Assembly: GCA_038231395.1 (NCBI GenBank) | Contig: JBBRLL010000003.1 | Span: forward strand, 1-64,000 | Direction: 5' to 3' | DNA length: 64,000 nt | Origin: Stagnihabitans sp038231395 | Lineage (GTDB): Bacteria > Pseudomonadota > Alphaproteobacteria > Rhodobacterales > Rhodobacteraceae | Shown: positions 8,498 through 17,289 of the stretch, piece by piece | Numbering within the stretch: position 1 is the stretch's first letter | Layout: the number at the start of each line of letters is the position of its first letter | Made by a program: the position numbers and the translations under genes | The notes under the pieces: generated by a model | Seen by the model: the letters and a program-made list of their open reading frames with translations, nothing else | Told to the model about the DNA's origin: nothing | The model's database searches: none

Positions 8498-9631
8498 TCA
8501 GTTGGTGGCAGTTGGAACGGGGTTGATCTTGTCGCCATCAGTTACGAAGGCGCCGGCTTTGGCCACGATGCTGTCCCCGAGGGCGAGGCCGGTCAGAATT
8601 TCCACCCAGCCGCCGTCGCGGATGCCCGTGGTGACGACGGTGCGGTGGATGACGCCGTCCTTGACGACGAAAACCGTGGTCTCTGACCCTTCAGAACCTA
8701 CGGCAGAAATTGGCACGGCGATGGCCTGATCATGGGCGGCAATCAGGATATCCGCCTGAGCATACATGCCGGAGCGGACCAGTTCGGGTTTGTCGAGTTC
8801 GATGCGGGCACGGCCAAGCCGGGTTTGGGTGTCAACGGTCGGTTCCACCAACCGCAGCTTGCCGGACAGCGGTGCGACACCGGCGGCGAGGGTGACGACG
8901 GCGCTCTGGCCTTGCTGGACCAGCGGCAGGTCCGCTTCGGCGACATCGGCGCGCAGTTCCAAGGCACCATCCTTGATGATGACAAACATCGGTTGGCCGG
9001 AGGCCGAGCCGATTGTGCCGATCTGCGCGTTACGGGCGGTGATCAGGCCGGCCACCGGAGCTACGACCTGGGTGCGCGCGATTTGCAGGGCCACATTGGC
9101 CAGTTGCGCCTGAAACGAGGTGACTTGCGAGTCGGCGGCGGTCATCGCCATCTGCGCCTGATCGTTGTTGGCGGTGGAGGTCGAGCCTTGCGCCATCAGG
9201 GTCGCGCTGCGTTGGGCGCTTTTCTGCGCCTCAGCCGCAGAAGCCTCGGCCGACGCGAGGGTGGCTTTAAGCTGGCTTTGCGACAGGGTCAGCGTGGCGG
9301 TTGACAGGGTGGCCAGCACCTGACCGGCCTTGACGGTATCGCCGACGTCAGCGGTCAGCGTCTCCAACGGCTGGCCTTCGATCAGCGGCACGACCGAGAC
9401 TTGCTCGACCGGGGTGATGAGGCCGGAGGCCAGAACGTGATCCTCGACCTTGTGGGTGGCCACGCTGATCACAGTGATGAACGGCAACGCGGCGTCCGCT
9501 GCGGCGGCTGTGGCCGTGGCGGGTGCGGCAGCCGGGGCTGTGGTCTCTGCAAATGCAGCTACGGCACCGGCCAGGCCCACCGCGATAACGGCTGGAACGA
9601 GGAAACGATCACGGACAAAAGTCAGGCGCAT
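8498..9631 (-). CDS. RND efflux pump, periplasmic adaptor (membrane fusion protein)
   Basis: The 377-residue protein has an N-terminal signal or anchor segment (residues 11-28) and an Ala-rich linker. It then has the AcrA/HlyD order: a lipoyl half-motif around VEQVSVVPLIEGQPLE, an alpha-helical hairpin of about 80 residues rich in Ala, Ser and Gln, a second lipoyl half (VVAPVAGLITARNAQIG), a beta-barrel and a membrane-proximal domain. It links the RND permease to an outer membrane channel. The ATG at 9631 overlaps the end of the tetR gene by 10 bp, so the three genes are one operon. Confidence 0.93.
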   Translation of the reverse strand: MRLTFVRDRFLVPAVIAVGLAGAVAAFAETTAPAAAPATATAAAADAALPFITVISVATHKVEDHVLASGLITPVEQVSVVPLIEGQPLETLTADVGDTVKAGQVLATLSTATLTLSQSQLKATLASAEASAAEAQKSAQRSATLMAQGSTSTANNDQAQMAMTAADSQVTSFQAQLANVALQIARTQVVAPVAGLITARNAQIGTIGSASGQPMFVIIKDGALELRADVAEADLPLVQQGQSAVVTLAAGVAPLSGKLRLVEPTVDTQTRLGRARIELDKPELVRSGMYAQADILIAAHDQAIAVPISAVGSEGSETTVFVVKDGVIHRTVVTTGIRDGGWVEILTGLALGDSIVAKAGAFVTDGDKINPVPTATN

Positions 9632-10377
9632 GGCAGGTCTTTCGGCAAAATCGCAAGTGGCGAATGAGGAGACGACAGGGAAGCCGTTTGCGGTTCGGCT
9701 GTCGGCATTTGGGCAGGCGCAGCTGGGGTCGGGCAACCAGCCGGATACGACGCCGGGCGGGTGGCAGATGCCACAACCTCGTCCAAAGTCTGGTCGATGT
9801 TGAGCAAGATCATGGCACGAACTTCGATCTGGTCCAGTGTTGCGGCGGGGTAAAGGCACGACGCGGCCTTGAACATGACCATTATGTAGGAGGCACGCGC
9901 AGAAAACCGGCGACCCGCCTCGGTTTTGGTCAATCCGGTTTCGGCGGCGAACACGTCAAGCAGGCAGCCAATCACCTGCTCTTCAATCTCATGGGAAGCG
10001 GACGCGATTTCCGGCGAGCGGCGGGACGCGGCTTCAATCTCGGCCCAAAGACCGGAATCCTTCGTGCAGTCTTCAGACAGGATGCGGAAGCGGATCATCG
10101 CGCGCAGCGCAGCCATCGGCTGCTTTGCGGTCAGAATGGTTGCGAAATCCTGTTGCATGTCAAAGGTATCGCGCCGGATCATCGCTTGAATGATTGCGGC
10201 CTTGGAAGAGAAGTAGCGGTAAAAATTGCCAACGCTCATCCCCGCCGTGCGCGCGAGGTCTTGCATGGACGCGCCATCAAAGCCCTTTTCGACAAAGGCC
10301 TGCCGGACCGAGTTCAGAATCTCGGCCGTCTTGGTGTCGGCATGGCTTGGGCCCTGAGGTTCGACGGCAAGTTGCAT
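9622..10377 (-). CDS. TetR family repressor of the efflux operon
   Basis: The 251-residue protein has a TetR DNA-binding domain at about residues 15-62, with the recognition helix in TAGMSVGNFYRYFSSK, followed by an all-helical ligand domain and a Pro/Ala-rich tail. The frame stays open to an ATG at 10491, but that ATG lies inside the -10 box of the predicted promoter. The start at 10377 is therefore preferred, although its ribosome binding site is weak. It is the first gene of tetR-MFP-RND. A 16-bp palindrome at the predicted transcription start implies that it represses its own operon, released by a pump substrate. Confidence 0.88.
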   Translation of the reverse strand: MQLAVEPQGPSHADTKTAEILNSVRQAFVEKGFDGASMQDLARTAGMSVGNFYRYFSSKAAIIQAMIRRDTFDMQQDFATILTAKQPMAALRAMIRFRILSEDCTKDSGLWAEIEAASRRSPEIASASHEIEEQVIGCLLDVFAAETGLTKTEAGRRFSARASYIMVMFKAASCLYPAATLDQIEVRAMILLNIDQTLDEVVASATRPASYPAGCPTPAAPAQMPTAEPQTASLSSPHSPLAILPKDLPCA

Positions 10378-10467
10378 GGAGGCGCGGGGTCCTTGGTGGA
10401 TCGGAATGACATGGCATCGTCTGGAACGGTTCGTGCGGACTTCTACCGGCGGGACGGTTCTTGTTGG

Positions 10468-10483
10468 GAATGAACGTTCATTC
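10468..10483. promoter_or_regulatory. Palindromic TetR operator
   Basis: GAATGAACGTTCATTC is a perfect 16-bp palindrome. It lies just downstream of the -10 box of the tetR-MFP-RND promoter, over the expected transcription start, where bound TetR protein would block transcription. Palindromes with a TGAACGTTCA-like core are typical of operators for TetR/AcrR-family repressors. Confidence 0.75.
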
Positions 10484-10486
10484 TCT

Positions 10487-10514
10487 GACATAGTGTCCCT
10501 GCCGGGGCCGTCAA
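10487..10514 (-). promoter_or_regulatory. Promoter of the tetR-MFP-RND operon
   Basis: On the minus strand, TTGACG (10514-10509) and TATGTC (10492-10487) are separated by 16 bases. The operator palindrome follows immediately. The remaining 10515-10694 bases up to fabF show no gene and no clear promoter. Confidence 0.6.
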
Positions 10515-10694
10515 GGGGCTAAATATGGGGATTGCAGAAATGTATCACATATTTACATCGGGCAAACCGCACGACGGTCGGCGGTGTTGGGGCCGGGGCT
10601 GGCATGGCGGCTGCACGGCGGTTGCAGCACCAGAGGCAGGCGTGTATCACCGAAGCCGGTTGCCGGGGGCTTTGCGCTGTGCGGCGGGACAAGA

Positions 10695-11969
10695 ATGGAG
10701 GCTCGTTTGCGTCGGGTTGTCATCACGGGATTGGGCATGGTTACTCCTTTGGCCTGCGGGGTCGAGGCGACTTGGAGCCGTTTGCTGGCGGGTCAGTCAG
10801 GCGCGGGCAAGATCACCCGGTTTGACCCGGCTCAGGTGATCACCCAATATGCCTGCGAGATCCCGCGTGGCGATGGCAGCGACGGCACGTTTAACCCCGA
10901 TGAGTGGATGGAGCCGAAAGACCAGCGCAAGGTTGACGACTTCATCATCTATGGCATGACGGCGGCGGTTCAGGCGGTGCGGGATTCAGGCTGGGCACCT
11001 GCGACCGAGGAAGATCGCTGCCGGACCGGGGTGATGATCGGCTCTGGGATCGGCGGTTTGACCTCGATTGCCGAGACGGCGGTGCTGATCAAGGAGCGCG
11101 GGCCGAAACGGGTGTCACCGTTCTTTATTCCCGGGTCGCTGATCAATCTGATTTCTGGGCAGGTGTCGATCCGGTTTGGGTTTAAGGGGCCGAACCATGC
11201 GGTGGTGACGGCCTGTTCAACCGGGGCACATGCGATTGGCGATGCGGCGCGGCTGATCATGTGGGACGATGCCGATGTGATGGTGGCGGGCGGGGCGGAA
11301 TCGCCGATATCCGAGATCGGGATTGCCGGGTTCAATGCCTGCAAGGCGTTGAGCACGAAGCGGGGCGACGATCCGACCAAAGCCTCTCGCCCCTATGATG
11401 CCGACCGTGATGGGTTTGTGATGGGCGAAGGGGCGGGCGTGGTTGTGCTGGAGGAATATGAGCACGCGGTTGCCCGGGGCGCAAAAATTTACGCCGAGGT
11501 GCTGGGCTATGGGCTTTCGGGCGATGCGTACCACATCACGGCCCCTGCCGAAGATGGCGATGGTGGCTATCGGTCGATGCAGATGGCGTTGAAGCGGGCG
11601 GGGCTGGTGCCTGCGGATGTGGACTATATCAACGCGCATGGCACCTCTACCATGGCGGATACCATTGAGTTGGGGGCGGTGGAGCGGTTGATGGGGCAGG
11701 CGGCGTTTTCGGCCACCATGTCATCGACCAAATCTTCCATCGGGCATTTGCTGGGGGCTGCGGGGGCGGTGGAGGCAATTTTCTGCGTGCTGGCCTTGCG
11801 CGATCAGGTGGCACCGCCAACGATCAATCTGGACAACCCGGCCGTGGTGCCAAAACTGGATCTGGCGGCCAACAAGGCGGTGCGGCGCAAGATTGATGTG
11901 GCCTTGTCAAACTCCTTCGGGTTTGGCGGCACCAATGCAAGCCTGGTTCTGGGCAAGGTGTCTGGCTGA
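10695..11969 (+). CDS. fabF: 3-oxoacyl-ACP synthase II (KAS II)
   Basis: The 424-residue product is a condensing enzyme of fatty acid elongation. The active-site triad is Cys174 (VVTACSTGAH), His315 (NAHGTST) and His351 (KSSIGHLLGAAG), which defines the KAS I/II class. A second possible start is the TTG at 10707, which has a better-placed GGAGG and gives the family N-terminus LRRVVITGLG; either is possible. The gene overlaps mltG by one base (TGATG). It belongs functionally with fabD, fabG and acpP, from which the efflux operon separates it. Confidence 0.94.
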   Translation: MEARLRRVVITGLGMVTPLACGVEATWSRLLAGQSGAGKITRFDPAQVITQYACEIPRGDGSDGTFNPDEWMEPKDQRKVDDFIIYGMTAAVQAVRDSGWAPATEEDRCRTGVMIGSGIGGLTSIAETAVLIKERGPKRVSPFFIPGSLINLISGQVSIRFGFKGPNHAVVTACSTGAHAIGDAARLIMWDDADVMVAGGAESPISEIGIAGFNACKALSTKRGDDPTKASRPYDADRDGFVMGEGAGVVVLEEYEHAVARGAKIYAEVLGYGLSGDAYHITAPAEDGDGGYRSMQMALKRAGLVPADVDYINAHGTSTMADTIELGAVERLMGQAAFSATMSSTKSSIGHLLGAAGAVEAIFCVLALRDQVAPPTINLDNPAVVPKLDLAANKAVRRKIDVALSNSFGFGGTNASLVLGKVSG

Positions 11970-13192
11970 TGTGGCGGGCCGTCGCCTCTAACGCGCTGAC
12001 CTTGCTGATCGTGGGCTTTGTGCTGGCGGCCGGGCTGATTTCCTGGGGGCAGCGCAAGTATGAGGCCGCGGGGCCTTTGGCGCAGACCGTGTGCTTCAAG
12101 GTAGACCGTGGTGCCAAGATCAGTGCGGTGAGTGCCGCTTTGGTGCAGCAGGGCGTGGTCAGTGACGCGCCGATCTTTCGGATTGGCACCGAATATTCCG
12201 GCAAAAGCGCGCAGCTGAAGTTCGGGTCGTATTTGTTGCCGCCCGGAGCCTCGATGGCTGAGGTGGCGGCGGCGCTGACCACCGGCGGGCAATCGACCTG
12301 CGGGCAAGAGGTCAACTACCGGATCGGGGTGACGGGATCGGAGATTGTGCTGCGCGCCTATGATCCGGCAACCGCTGGCTATGCGGATGTGGTCAAGTTC
12401 GCTCCAAGGGCCGGGCCGTTGCCGCAGGCCTATAAGGATGTCGAGGGCGACGCTGATCTGCGCTGGCGGGTGACGCTGGTGGAGGGGGTGACCGCGTGGC
12501 AAGTGGTCGAATCGCTGAAGGCCGCCGATTTCCTGAGCGGGGATTTGAAGGGCATTCCGCTGGAGGGCACGCTGGCCCCGCAAGCCTATGATGTGGAGAA
12601 GGGCGGCGACCGGGCTGCTTTGATCGCGCAGATGGCGGCCAAGCAGACCGCGATCATGGATGAGTTGTGGGCCGCGCGCGCCGATGGCTTGCCATATAAG
12701 TCGCCGGCGGAGGCGATGGTGATGGCCTCGATCATCGAAAAGGAAACCGGTGTGGCAGAGGAGCGGGCCAAGGTCGCCTCGGTCTTTCTGAACCGGTTGG
12801 CGCAGGGGATCAAATTGCAGACCGACCCCACGGTGATCTACGGCGTGACCAAGGGTCAGGGCCCCTTGGGGCGCGGGTTGCGGCAAAGTGAGCTTCGCAA
12901 GGAAACCCCTTGGAATACTTACGTAAATGCGGGTTTGCCTGCGACACCAATCTGCAATCCCGGGCGGGCGGCGATTGAGGCTGCGCTGAAACCGGAAAGC
13001 ACCGATCTGTTGTATTTTGTGGCCACCGGAACTGGAGGCCATGCGTTTGCTGCGACCTTGGCTGAGCATAACAAGAATGTGGCGAAGTGGCGGGCCTTGC
13101 AGGCTGCGGGCGGTGCGGATGCCTCGGGGACCGGTGCTGGCGTCGATACCGGGGCGGTGGACAACACGGTCACTGTGGATCCGGCGAACTGA
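11969..13192 (+). CDS. mltG: Endolytic murein transglycosylase MltG
   Basis: The 407-residue protein has one N-terminal membrane anchor (about residues 8-25), a LysM-like region, and the YceG catalytic domain with ASIIEKETG, whose Glu257 is the predicted catalytic acid, followed by QTDPTVIYG. MltG cuts nascent glycan strands in the periplasm and sets glycan length. Its C-terminus is Gly/Ala/Asp-rich. It is translationally coupled to fabF. Its position directly before the gene transfer agent cluster matches the arrangement in other Rhodobacterales. Confidence 0.94.
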   Translation: MWRAVASNALTLLIVGFVLAAGLISWGQRKYEAAGPLAQTVCFKVDRGAKISAVSAALVQQGVVSDAPIFRIGTEYSGKSAQLKFGSYLLPPGASMAEVAAALTTGGQSTCGQEVNYRIGVTGSEIVLRAYDPATAGYADVVKFAPRAGPLPQAYKDVEGDADLRWRVTLVEGVTAWQVVESLKAADFLSGDLKGIPLEGTLAPQAYDVEKGGDRAALIAQMAAKQTAIMDELWAARADGLPYKSPAEAMVMASIIEKETGVAEERAKVASVFLNRLAQGIKLQTDPTVIYGVTKGQGPLGRGLRQSELRKETPWNTYVNAGLPATPICNPGRAAIEAALKPESTDLLYFVATGTGGHAFAATLAEHNKNVAKWRALQAAGGADASGTGAGVDTGAVDNTVTVDPAN

Positions 13193-13197
13193 AACTG

Positions 13198-13212
13198 TTA
13201 ACGAAAGGTAAA
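13198..13212 (+). promoter_or_regulatory. Possible CtrA-like site upstream of the gene transfer agent
   Basis: TTAA, seven bases, TAAA matches seven of eight positions of the CtrA consensus TTAA-N7-TTAA. CtrA is known to control gene transfer agent expression in Rhodobacter capsulatus, though largely indirectly through GafA. The match is short and could be chance. Confidence 0.3.
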
Positions 13213-13253
13213 CGGCGCGCGCGGTAAGCCATTGATAATATTGAATTTTTCAT

Positions 13254-13282
13254 TTGACTTTGCGAGCGCTTAAAGTTAGAGA
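13254..13282 (+). promoter_or_regulatory. Possible promoter of the gene transfer agent cluster
   Basis: TTGACT (13254-13259) and TAGAGA (13277-13282) are separated by 17 bases in an AT-rich patch between mltG and g1. The -10 element is poor, as expected for an activator-dependent promoter. Transcription from here would run into the terminator-like hairpin at 13307-13340 before reaching g1. Confidence 0.3.
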
Positions 13283-13306
13283 TTTGGCATGCTGGAAGAG
13301 GTGAGC

Positions 13307-13340
13307 AAGCGGCACAGGGGCAACCCGGTGGCCGCTTTTT
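13307..13340 (+). terminator. Terminator-like hairpin before gene transfer agent g1
   Basis: AAGCGGC (13307-13313) pairs with GCCGCTT (13331-13337) and is followed by a run of five T. It lies 115 bp after mltG and 38 bp before g1. It may end the fabF-mltG transcript, or act as a leader attenuator for the gene transfer agent operon. The inner loop is GC-rich and can pair further, but imperfectly. Confidence 0.5.
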
Positions 13341-13378
13341 CATTTACCGGCCAACCGGAGGGGTAAGGTTGTGCAGGC

Positions 13379-13702
13379 ATGACGATACAATTCTCCACCG
13401 GAGATGAAGCGGCCGTCGATCTGACGGAAGAAACGGAAGGGCTTTTGCGGATGGTGGCCGAGGATTTGGCGCGCGCCCTCAAAAAGATCAAGTCCGGCAA
13501 ACTGGAAGAGGTCAAGTCCACACCGGGCTTGGTCCGGGACGTGCGAGACGCGTTCGAACTGGTTCAGGTAGAAAGAGGCCGTTTTGATAAACTCCGCAAA
13601 CAGGTTGCCGGGACTGTCGGAACCCGAGCGCTCGACTTTCACGCCGCGAGGGATGAGATCGGGCGCAGGCTGGCTTGCCTCCGCGACGCAGGACCAGGTT
13701 GA
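13379..13702 (+). CDS. Gene transfer agent g1, small terminase subunit
   Basis: The 107-residue, charged, mainly helical protein is in the place of RcGTA g1, which has been shown to be the small terminase (TerS) that helps the large subunit engage DNA. In gene transfer agents TerS lacks strong sequence specificity, so host DNA is packaged nearly at random. The middle of the protein (KKIKSGKLEEVKSTPGLV) is typical of g1. The gene overlaps g2. The assignment depends mainly on position and general character, because small terminases diverge fast. Confidence 0.8.
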   Translation: MTIQFSTGDEAAVDLTEETEGLLRMVAEDLARALKKIKSGKLEEVKSTPGLVRDVRDAFELVQVERGRFDKLRKQVAGTVGTRALDFHAARDEIGRRLACLRDAGPG

Positions 13703-15002
13703 TGAGTTTCTGGGGGGCCTGAGCGAGAATGCGCTGCTGGCCCTGCCGTGGATGTTTGAGTTCTGGGCGCTGACCCATCAGTTGCCACCCGAGGGAGCCT
13801 GGAAAACCTGGGTGATCATGGGGGGTCGTGGTGCCGGCAAGACGCGGGCCGGGGCGGAATGGGTCAGATCGCAGGTAGAGGGCGCGTTGCCCGGCGATCC
13901 GGGTCGGGCGAGGCGGGTGGCGCTGGTCGGCGAGACGGTGGATCAGGTGCGCGAGGTGATGATTTTCGGCGAAAGCGGGATCATCGCGTGTTCGCCCCCT
14001 GATCGCAAGCCGGAGTGGAATGCCACGCGGCGGCTGCTGACCTGGCCCAATGGGGCCACGGCGCAGGTGTTTTCGGCGCATGATCCGGACAGTTTGCGCG
14101 GGCCGCAGTTTGATGCGGCCTGGGTCGATGAGCTGGCCAAGTGGAAGAAGGGGCAGGAGACGTGGGACATGCTGCAATTCGCCCTGCGTTTAGGCGATCA
14201 TCCGCAGCAGGTTGTGACCACGACGCCGCAGAACGTGGCGGTGTTGAAGGCGATCATGAAAAACCCATCTACGGTGAAGACCCATGCGCCGACTGCCGCC
14301 AACAAGGCCTATCTGGCGAAGTCGTTCCTGGAAGAGGTGACGGCGCGCTATGCCGGGCAGTCTTTGGGGTTGCAGGAACTGGAAGGGATGCTGGTGGAAG
14401 ACTTGGACGGTGCGTTGTGGACGCGGATGGCCTTGGATGACCACCGGATCGAGGCCGACAACGTCCCGCAGTTGAGCCGGATCGTGGTGGCGGTTGATCC
14501 GCCGGTGACGGGCCACAAAGGCTCGGACGAATGCGGGATCGTGGTGGTGGGCGCGTTTACCGAAGGGCCGCCGCAGGATTGGCGGGCGGTGGTGCTGGAG
14601 GATGCCTCGGTTTCCGGCGCCTCACCTGACCAGTGGGCGCGGGCGGCGATTGCGGCGATGGACCGGCACAAGGCCGACCGGATGGTGGTTGAGGTGAACC
14701 AGGGCGGCGACATGGTGGAAAGCGTGGTCAGGTCGATTGACCCCCTGGTGCCGTTCCGCCGGGTGGTGGCAACCAAGGGCAAGCTGGTGCGGGCCGAACC
14801 GGTGGCCGCTTTGTACGAGCAGGGGCGGGTGTCACACGTCAGGGGCCTGGCCAAGCTGGAGGAGCAGATGTGCCAGATGACCCGGGTCGGGTATCAGGGC
14901 AAGGGCTCTCCGGACCGGATGGACGCTTTGGTTTGGGCGCTGACCGATCTGGTGCTGGATGCCTCGGCGCATATCCGGCGGCCTCAGGTGCGGACGTTGT
15001 AA
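13653..15002 (+). CDS. Gene transfer agent g2, large terminase (packaging ATPase/nuclease)
   Basis: The 449-residue protein has a P-loop GGRGAGKT at residues 57-64, a Walker B-like segment AAWVDELAKWK, and a C-terminal RNase H-like nuclease domain (VVAVDPPVTG...DECGI). It pumps DNA into preformed capsids and cuts headful-length pieces. The ATG at 13653 overlaps g1 by 50 bp. An upstream TTG at 13584 would add 23 residues and has a possible ribosome binding site, so the start is uncertain. Confidence 0.93.
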   Translation: MRSGAGWLASATQDQVDEFLGGLSENALLALPWMFEFWALTHQLPPEGAWKTWVIMGGRGAGKTRAGAEWVRSQVEGALPGDPGRARRVALVGETVDQVREVMIFGESGIIACSPPDRKPEWNATRRLLTWPNGATAQVFSAHDPDSLRGPQFDAAWVDELAKWKKGQETWDMLQFALRLGDHPQQVVTTTPQNVAVLKAIMKNPSTVKTHAPTAANKAYLAKSFLEEVTARYAGQSLGLQELEGMLVEDLDGALWTRMALDDHRIEADNVPQLSRIVVAVDPPVTGHKGSDECGIVVVGAFTEGPPQDWRAVVLEDASVSGASPDQWARAAIAAMDRHKADRMVVEVNQGGDMVESVVRSIDPLVPFRRVVATKGKLVRAEPVAALYEQGRVSHVRGLAKLEEQMCQMTRVGYQGKGSPDRMDALVWALTDLVLDASAHIRRPQVRTL

Positions 15003-15188
15003 CGGCGTCTGGCAACCGGGCGAAACTTCGGGCCAGACGCGGAACCTTTCCCCCGGGATGGCTGGGACAGACTGAATTGAGAAAAATAGATGATCGCCGT
15101 GCCTGCGGGCGGGGCGTGGTGCGGCAGACCTTGGCGTTGGCCTTGGCTTGGGCAGGGTTTTGCCGGAACGGAACATAGGAGAGGCGGA

Positions 15189-16382
15189 ATGGTCTTTGAT
15201 TTCCTGCGGCGCGCCCCAGAGGCTGTGCCGGACGTGCAAGTGGAGAAGAAGGCCTCAGCCGTGGGCAGAGTGGTGGCCTGGGGGTCAAGCGGGCGGGTGG
15301 CGTGGAGCCCGCGCGATGCGGTCAGTCTGATCAAGACCGGTTTTCTGGGCAATCCGATCGGCTTTCGGGCGGTCAAGGTGATTGCGGAATCGGCGGCGGC
15401 TTTGCCGTTGATTTTGCAGGACAGTAACCGCCGCTATGACTTGCATCCCTTGCTGGACCTGATCCGCCAGCCCAACGGCGCGCAGGGCAGGGCGGAGTTG
15501 TTTGAGGCGATCTACGGGTTCCTCTTGTTGACGGGCAATGCCTATATCGAGGCGGTGCCGGGGTCGACCGCTTTGCCGGGCGAGTTGCACGTGCTGCGGT
15601 CGGACCGGATGAATGTGGTGCCGGGGGTCGATGGCTGGCCCGTGGCTTACGACTATGTGGTGGGCGGGCGGACGCATCGATTCTCGGTCGGGCAGGACTA
15701 CTCGCCGATCTGCCATATCAAGAATTTCAACCCGCAGGATGACCACTACGGCCTGTCGCCGATGCAGGCGGCGGCGGTGGCTGTCGATGTGCATGGCAGC
15801 GCCTCGGCGTGGTCAAAGGCGCTGTTGGACAATGCAGCAAGGCCTTCGGGGGCGATGGTGTTCAAGGGGTCGGACGGTCAGGGCACGCTGTCAGCCGAGC
15901 AGTACGAGCGGCTGGTCAACGAGATTGAGTGCCACCATCAGGGGGCGCGCAATGCCGGGCGGCCGATGCTGCTGGAGGGGGGGCTGGACTGGAAACCGAT
16001 GGGATTTTCGCCCTCCGATATGGAGTTCTACCAGACCAAAGAGGCTGCGGCGCGCGAGATTTCGGTGGCGTTCGGCGTGCCGCCGATGCTGATCGGCATT
16101 CCGGGCGATGCAACCTACGCCAATTATCAGGAGGCCAACCGGGCGTTTTTCCGGCTGACGGTGCTGCCTTTGGCGACACGGGTCACGGCGGCGCTGAGCC
16201 ACTGGCTGTCAACCTTTACCGGCGAGCAGATCGAGCTGCGGCCTGATCTGGAGCAGGTGCCGGCGCTGGCCGGTGAGCGAGATCAGCTTTGGGCGCGGGT
16301 GGGTGCTGCGGGTTTCCTGTCGGATGACGAAAAGCGCGTGCTGCTGGGCTTGCCGCCCTTGAACGGGGGCACGGGTGCATGA
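15189..16382 (+). CDS. Gene transfer agent g3, portal protein
   Basis: The 397-residue protein belongs to the HK97-type portal family, with the stem and wing region around LLTGNAYIEAVPG and HIKNFNPQDDHYGLSPMQAA. Twelve copies form the ring at the capsid vertex through which DNA enters and to which the tail attaches. The ATG at 15189 has AGGAG upstream; the frame is open further but without support. The 186 bp between g2 and g3 contain no gene that I can see. Confidence 0.94.
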   Translation: MVFDFLRRAPEAVPDVQVEKKASAVGRVVAWGSSGRVAWSPRDAVSLIKTGFLGNPIGFRAVKVIAESAAALPLILQDSNRRYDLHPLLDLIRQPNGAQGRAELFEAIYGFLLLTGNAYIEAVPGSTALPGELHVLRSDRMNVVPGVDGWPVAYDYVVGGRTHRFSVGQDYSPICHIKNFNPQDDHYGLSPMQAAAVAVDVHGSASAWSKALLDNAARPSGAMVFKGSDGQGTLSAEQYERLVNEIECHHQGARNAGRPMLLEGGLDWKPMGFSPSDMEFYQTKEAAAREISVAFGVPPMLIGIPGDATYANYQEANRAFFRLTVLPLATRVTAALSHWLSTFTGEQIELRPDLEQVPALAGERDQLWARVGAAGFLSDDEKRVLLGLPPLNGGTGA

Positions 16383-16624
16383 CGGTTCGGCGTTCGTCTG
16401 AAGGGTCGCGCTTTGTGTACGAAAGTTTCGACGTCACCTCGGCCCGGCTGGAAGCCAATGAACGGGTGGCGGAGGAGCGTTGGGCCGCGCTCGACTTCCG
16501 GCTGGAGCAGATTGATGCCGTTCTGGAACGCCTGGAAAGGCGCATCTGGGTCGGGGTTTACGGGGTCGCGGCCTTTCTGTTGAGCCAGATGGCGCAGGCG
16601 ATCATTGCGGCAGCAACCAAATGA
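16379..16624 (+). CDS. Gene transfer agent g3.5, small membrane-associated protein
   Basis: This 81-residue protein has a charged helical part (about residues 20-53, probably a coiled coil) followed by a hydrophobic segment (about 57-78) that could be a membrane span. A gene of this type and size sits at the same place in RcGTA. Its role is not established. It overlaps g3 and g4 by four bases each (ATGA), so it is a real member of the operon. Confidence 0.8.
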   Translation: MTVRRSSEGSRFVYESFDVTSARLEANERVAEERWAALDFRLEQIDAVLERLERRIWVGVYGVAAFLLSQMAQAIIAAATK

Positions 16625-17193
16625 GGGATGCGATGTGGATGATACCGGGCGCGCCTGAGCGCAAATATGCGGCACCGGAGGGTCCGGGGTTGCAAGTGAC
16701 TGATGGCACGGTGATTTCGGGCTATGCCAGCCTGTTTGGCCGCAAGGATCAGGGCGGCGACACCGTGCAGAAGGGCGCCTATGCCATCAGCCTGAAGGCG
16801 ATGGCTGCGGCCGGACGCGGCATCAAGATGCTGTGGCAACATGACCCGTCCCATCCGATTGGCGTCTGGGACGAGGTGCGGGAGGATGCCACCGGCTTGT
16901 TCGTCAAGGGCCGCATCCTGACCGAAGTGGAAAAGGGTCGCGAGGCAGCGGCTTTGCTTACGGCGGGGGCGATCGACGGCTTGTCGATCGGCTACCGGAC
17001 CGTGAAGGCGGAACGTGACGGCAAGGGGCAGCGCCTGTTGTCGGAGCTGGAGCTTTGGGAGGTGTCTTTGGTGACCTTTCCGATGCTTCCCGAAGCCCGG
17101 GTGGCGGCCAATTGCGAGGCTCTGGACGCTGACATCTGGACTGAACTGGCGGCGGTCTTTGAGGACGCGCGCCTTACTTTGGCCCGGCGCTGA
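16621..17193 (+). CDS. Gene transfer agent g4, prohead protease
   Basis: The 190-residue product is an HK97-family prohead serine protease. It has GYASLFGRKD at the start of the domain, the catalytic His in MLWQHDPSHPIG and the catalytic Ser in IDGLSIGYR. It trims the capsid scaffold region during maturation. It is coupled to g3.5 by an ATGA overlap and precedes the capsid gene. Confidence 0.93.
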   Translation: MRDAMWMIPGAPERKYAAPEGPGLQVTDGTVISGYASLFGRKDQGGDTVQKGAYAISLKAMAAAGRGIKMLWQHDPSHPIGVWDEVREDATGLFVKGRILTEVEKGREAAALLTAGAIDGLSIGYRTVKAERDGKGQRLLSELELWEVSLVTFPMLPEARVAANCEALDADIWTELAAVFEDARLTLARR

Positions 17194-17289
17194 CGTCTTT
17201 TCGCAGTTCGGGCGGCCAAACCGGTTCTTCCGTTTGCCCGAACTGCGTTGGGAAGCGCGGCCTTTCACAACCAACCTGAGGACGAAGAT

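Noticed and set aside
10378..10491. Longer start for the tetR gene at 10491
   Set aside because: That ATG lies inside the predicted -10 box and the operator would be within the coding region; the extension is not typical of TetR N-termini.
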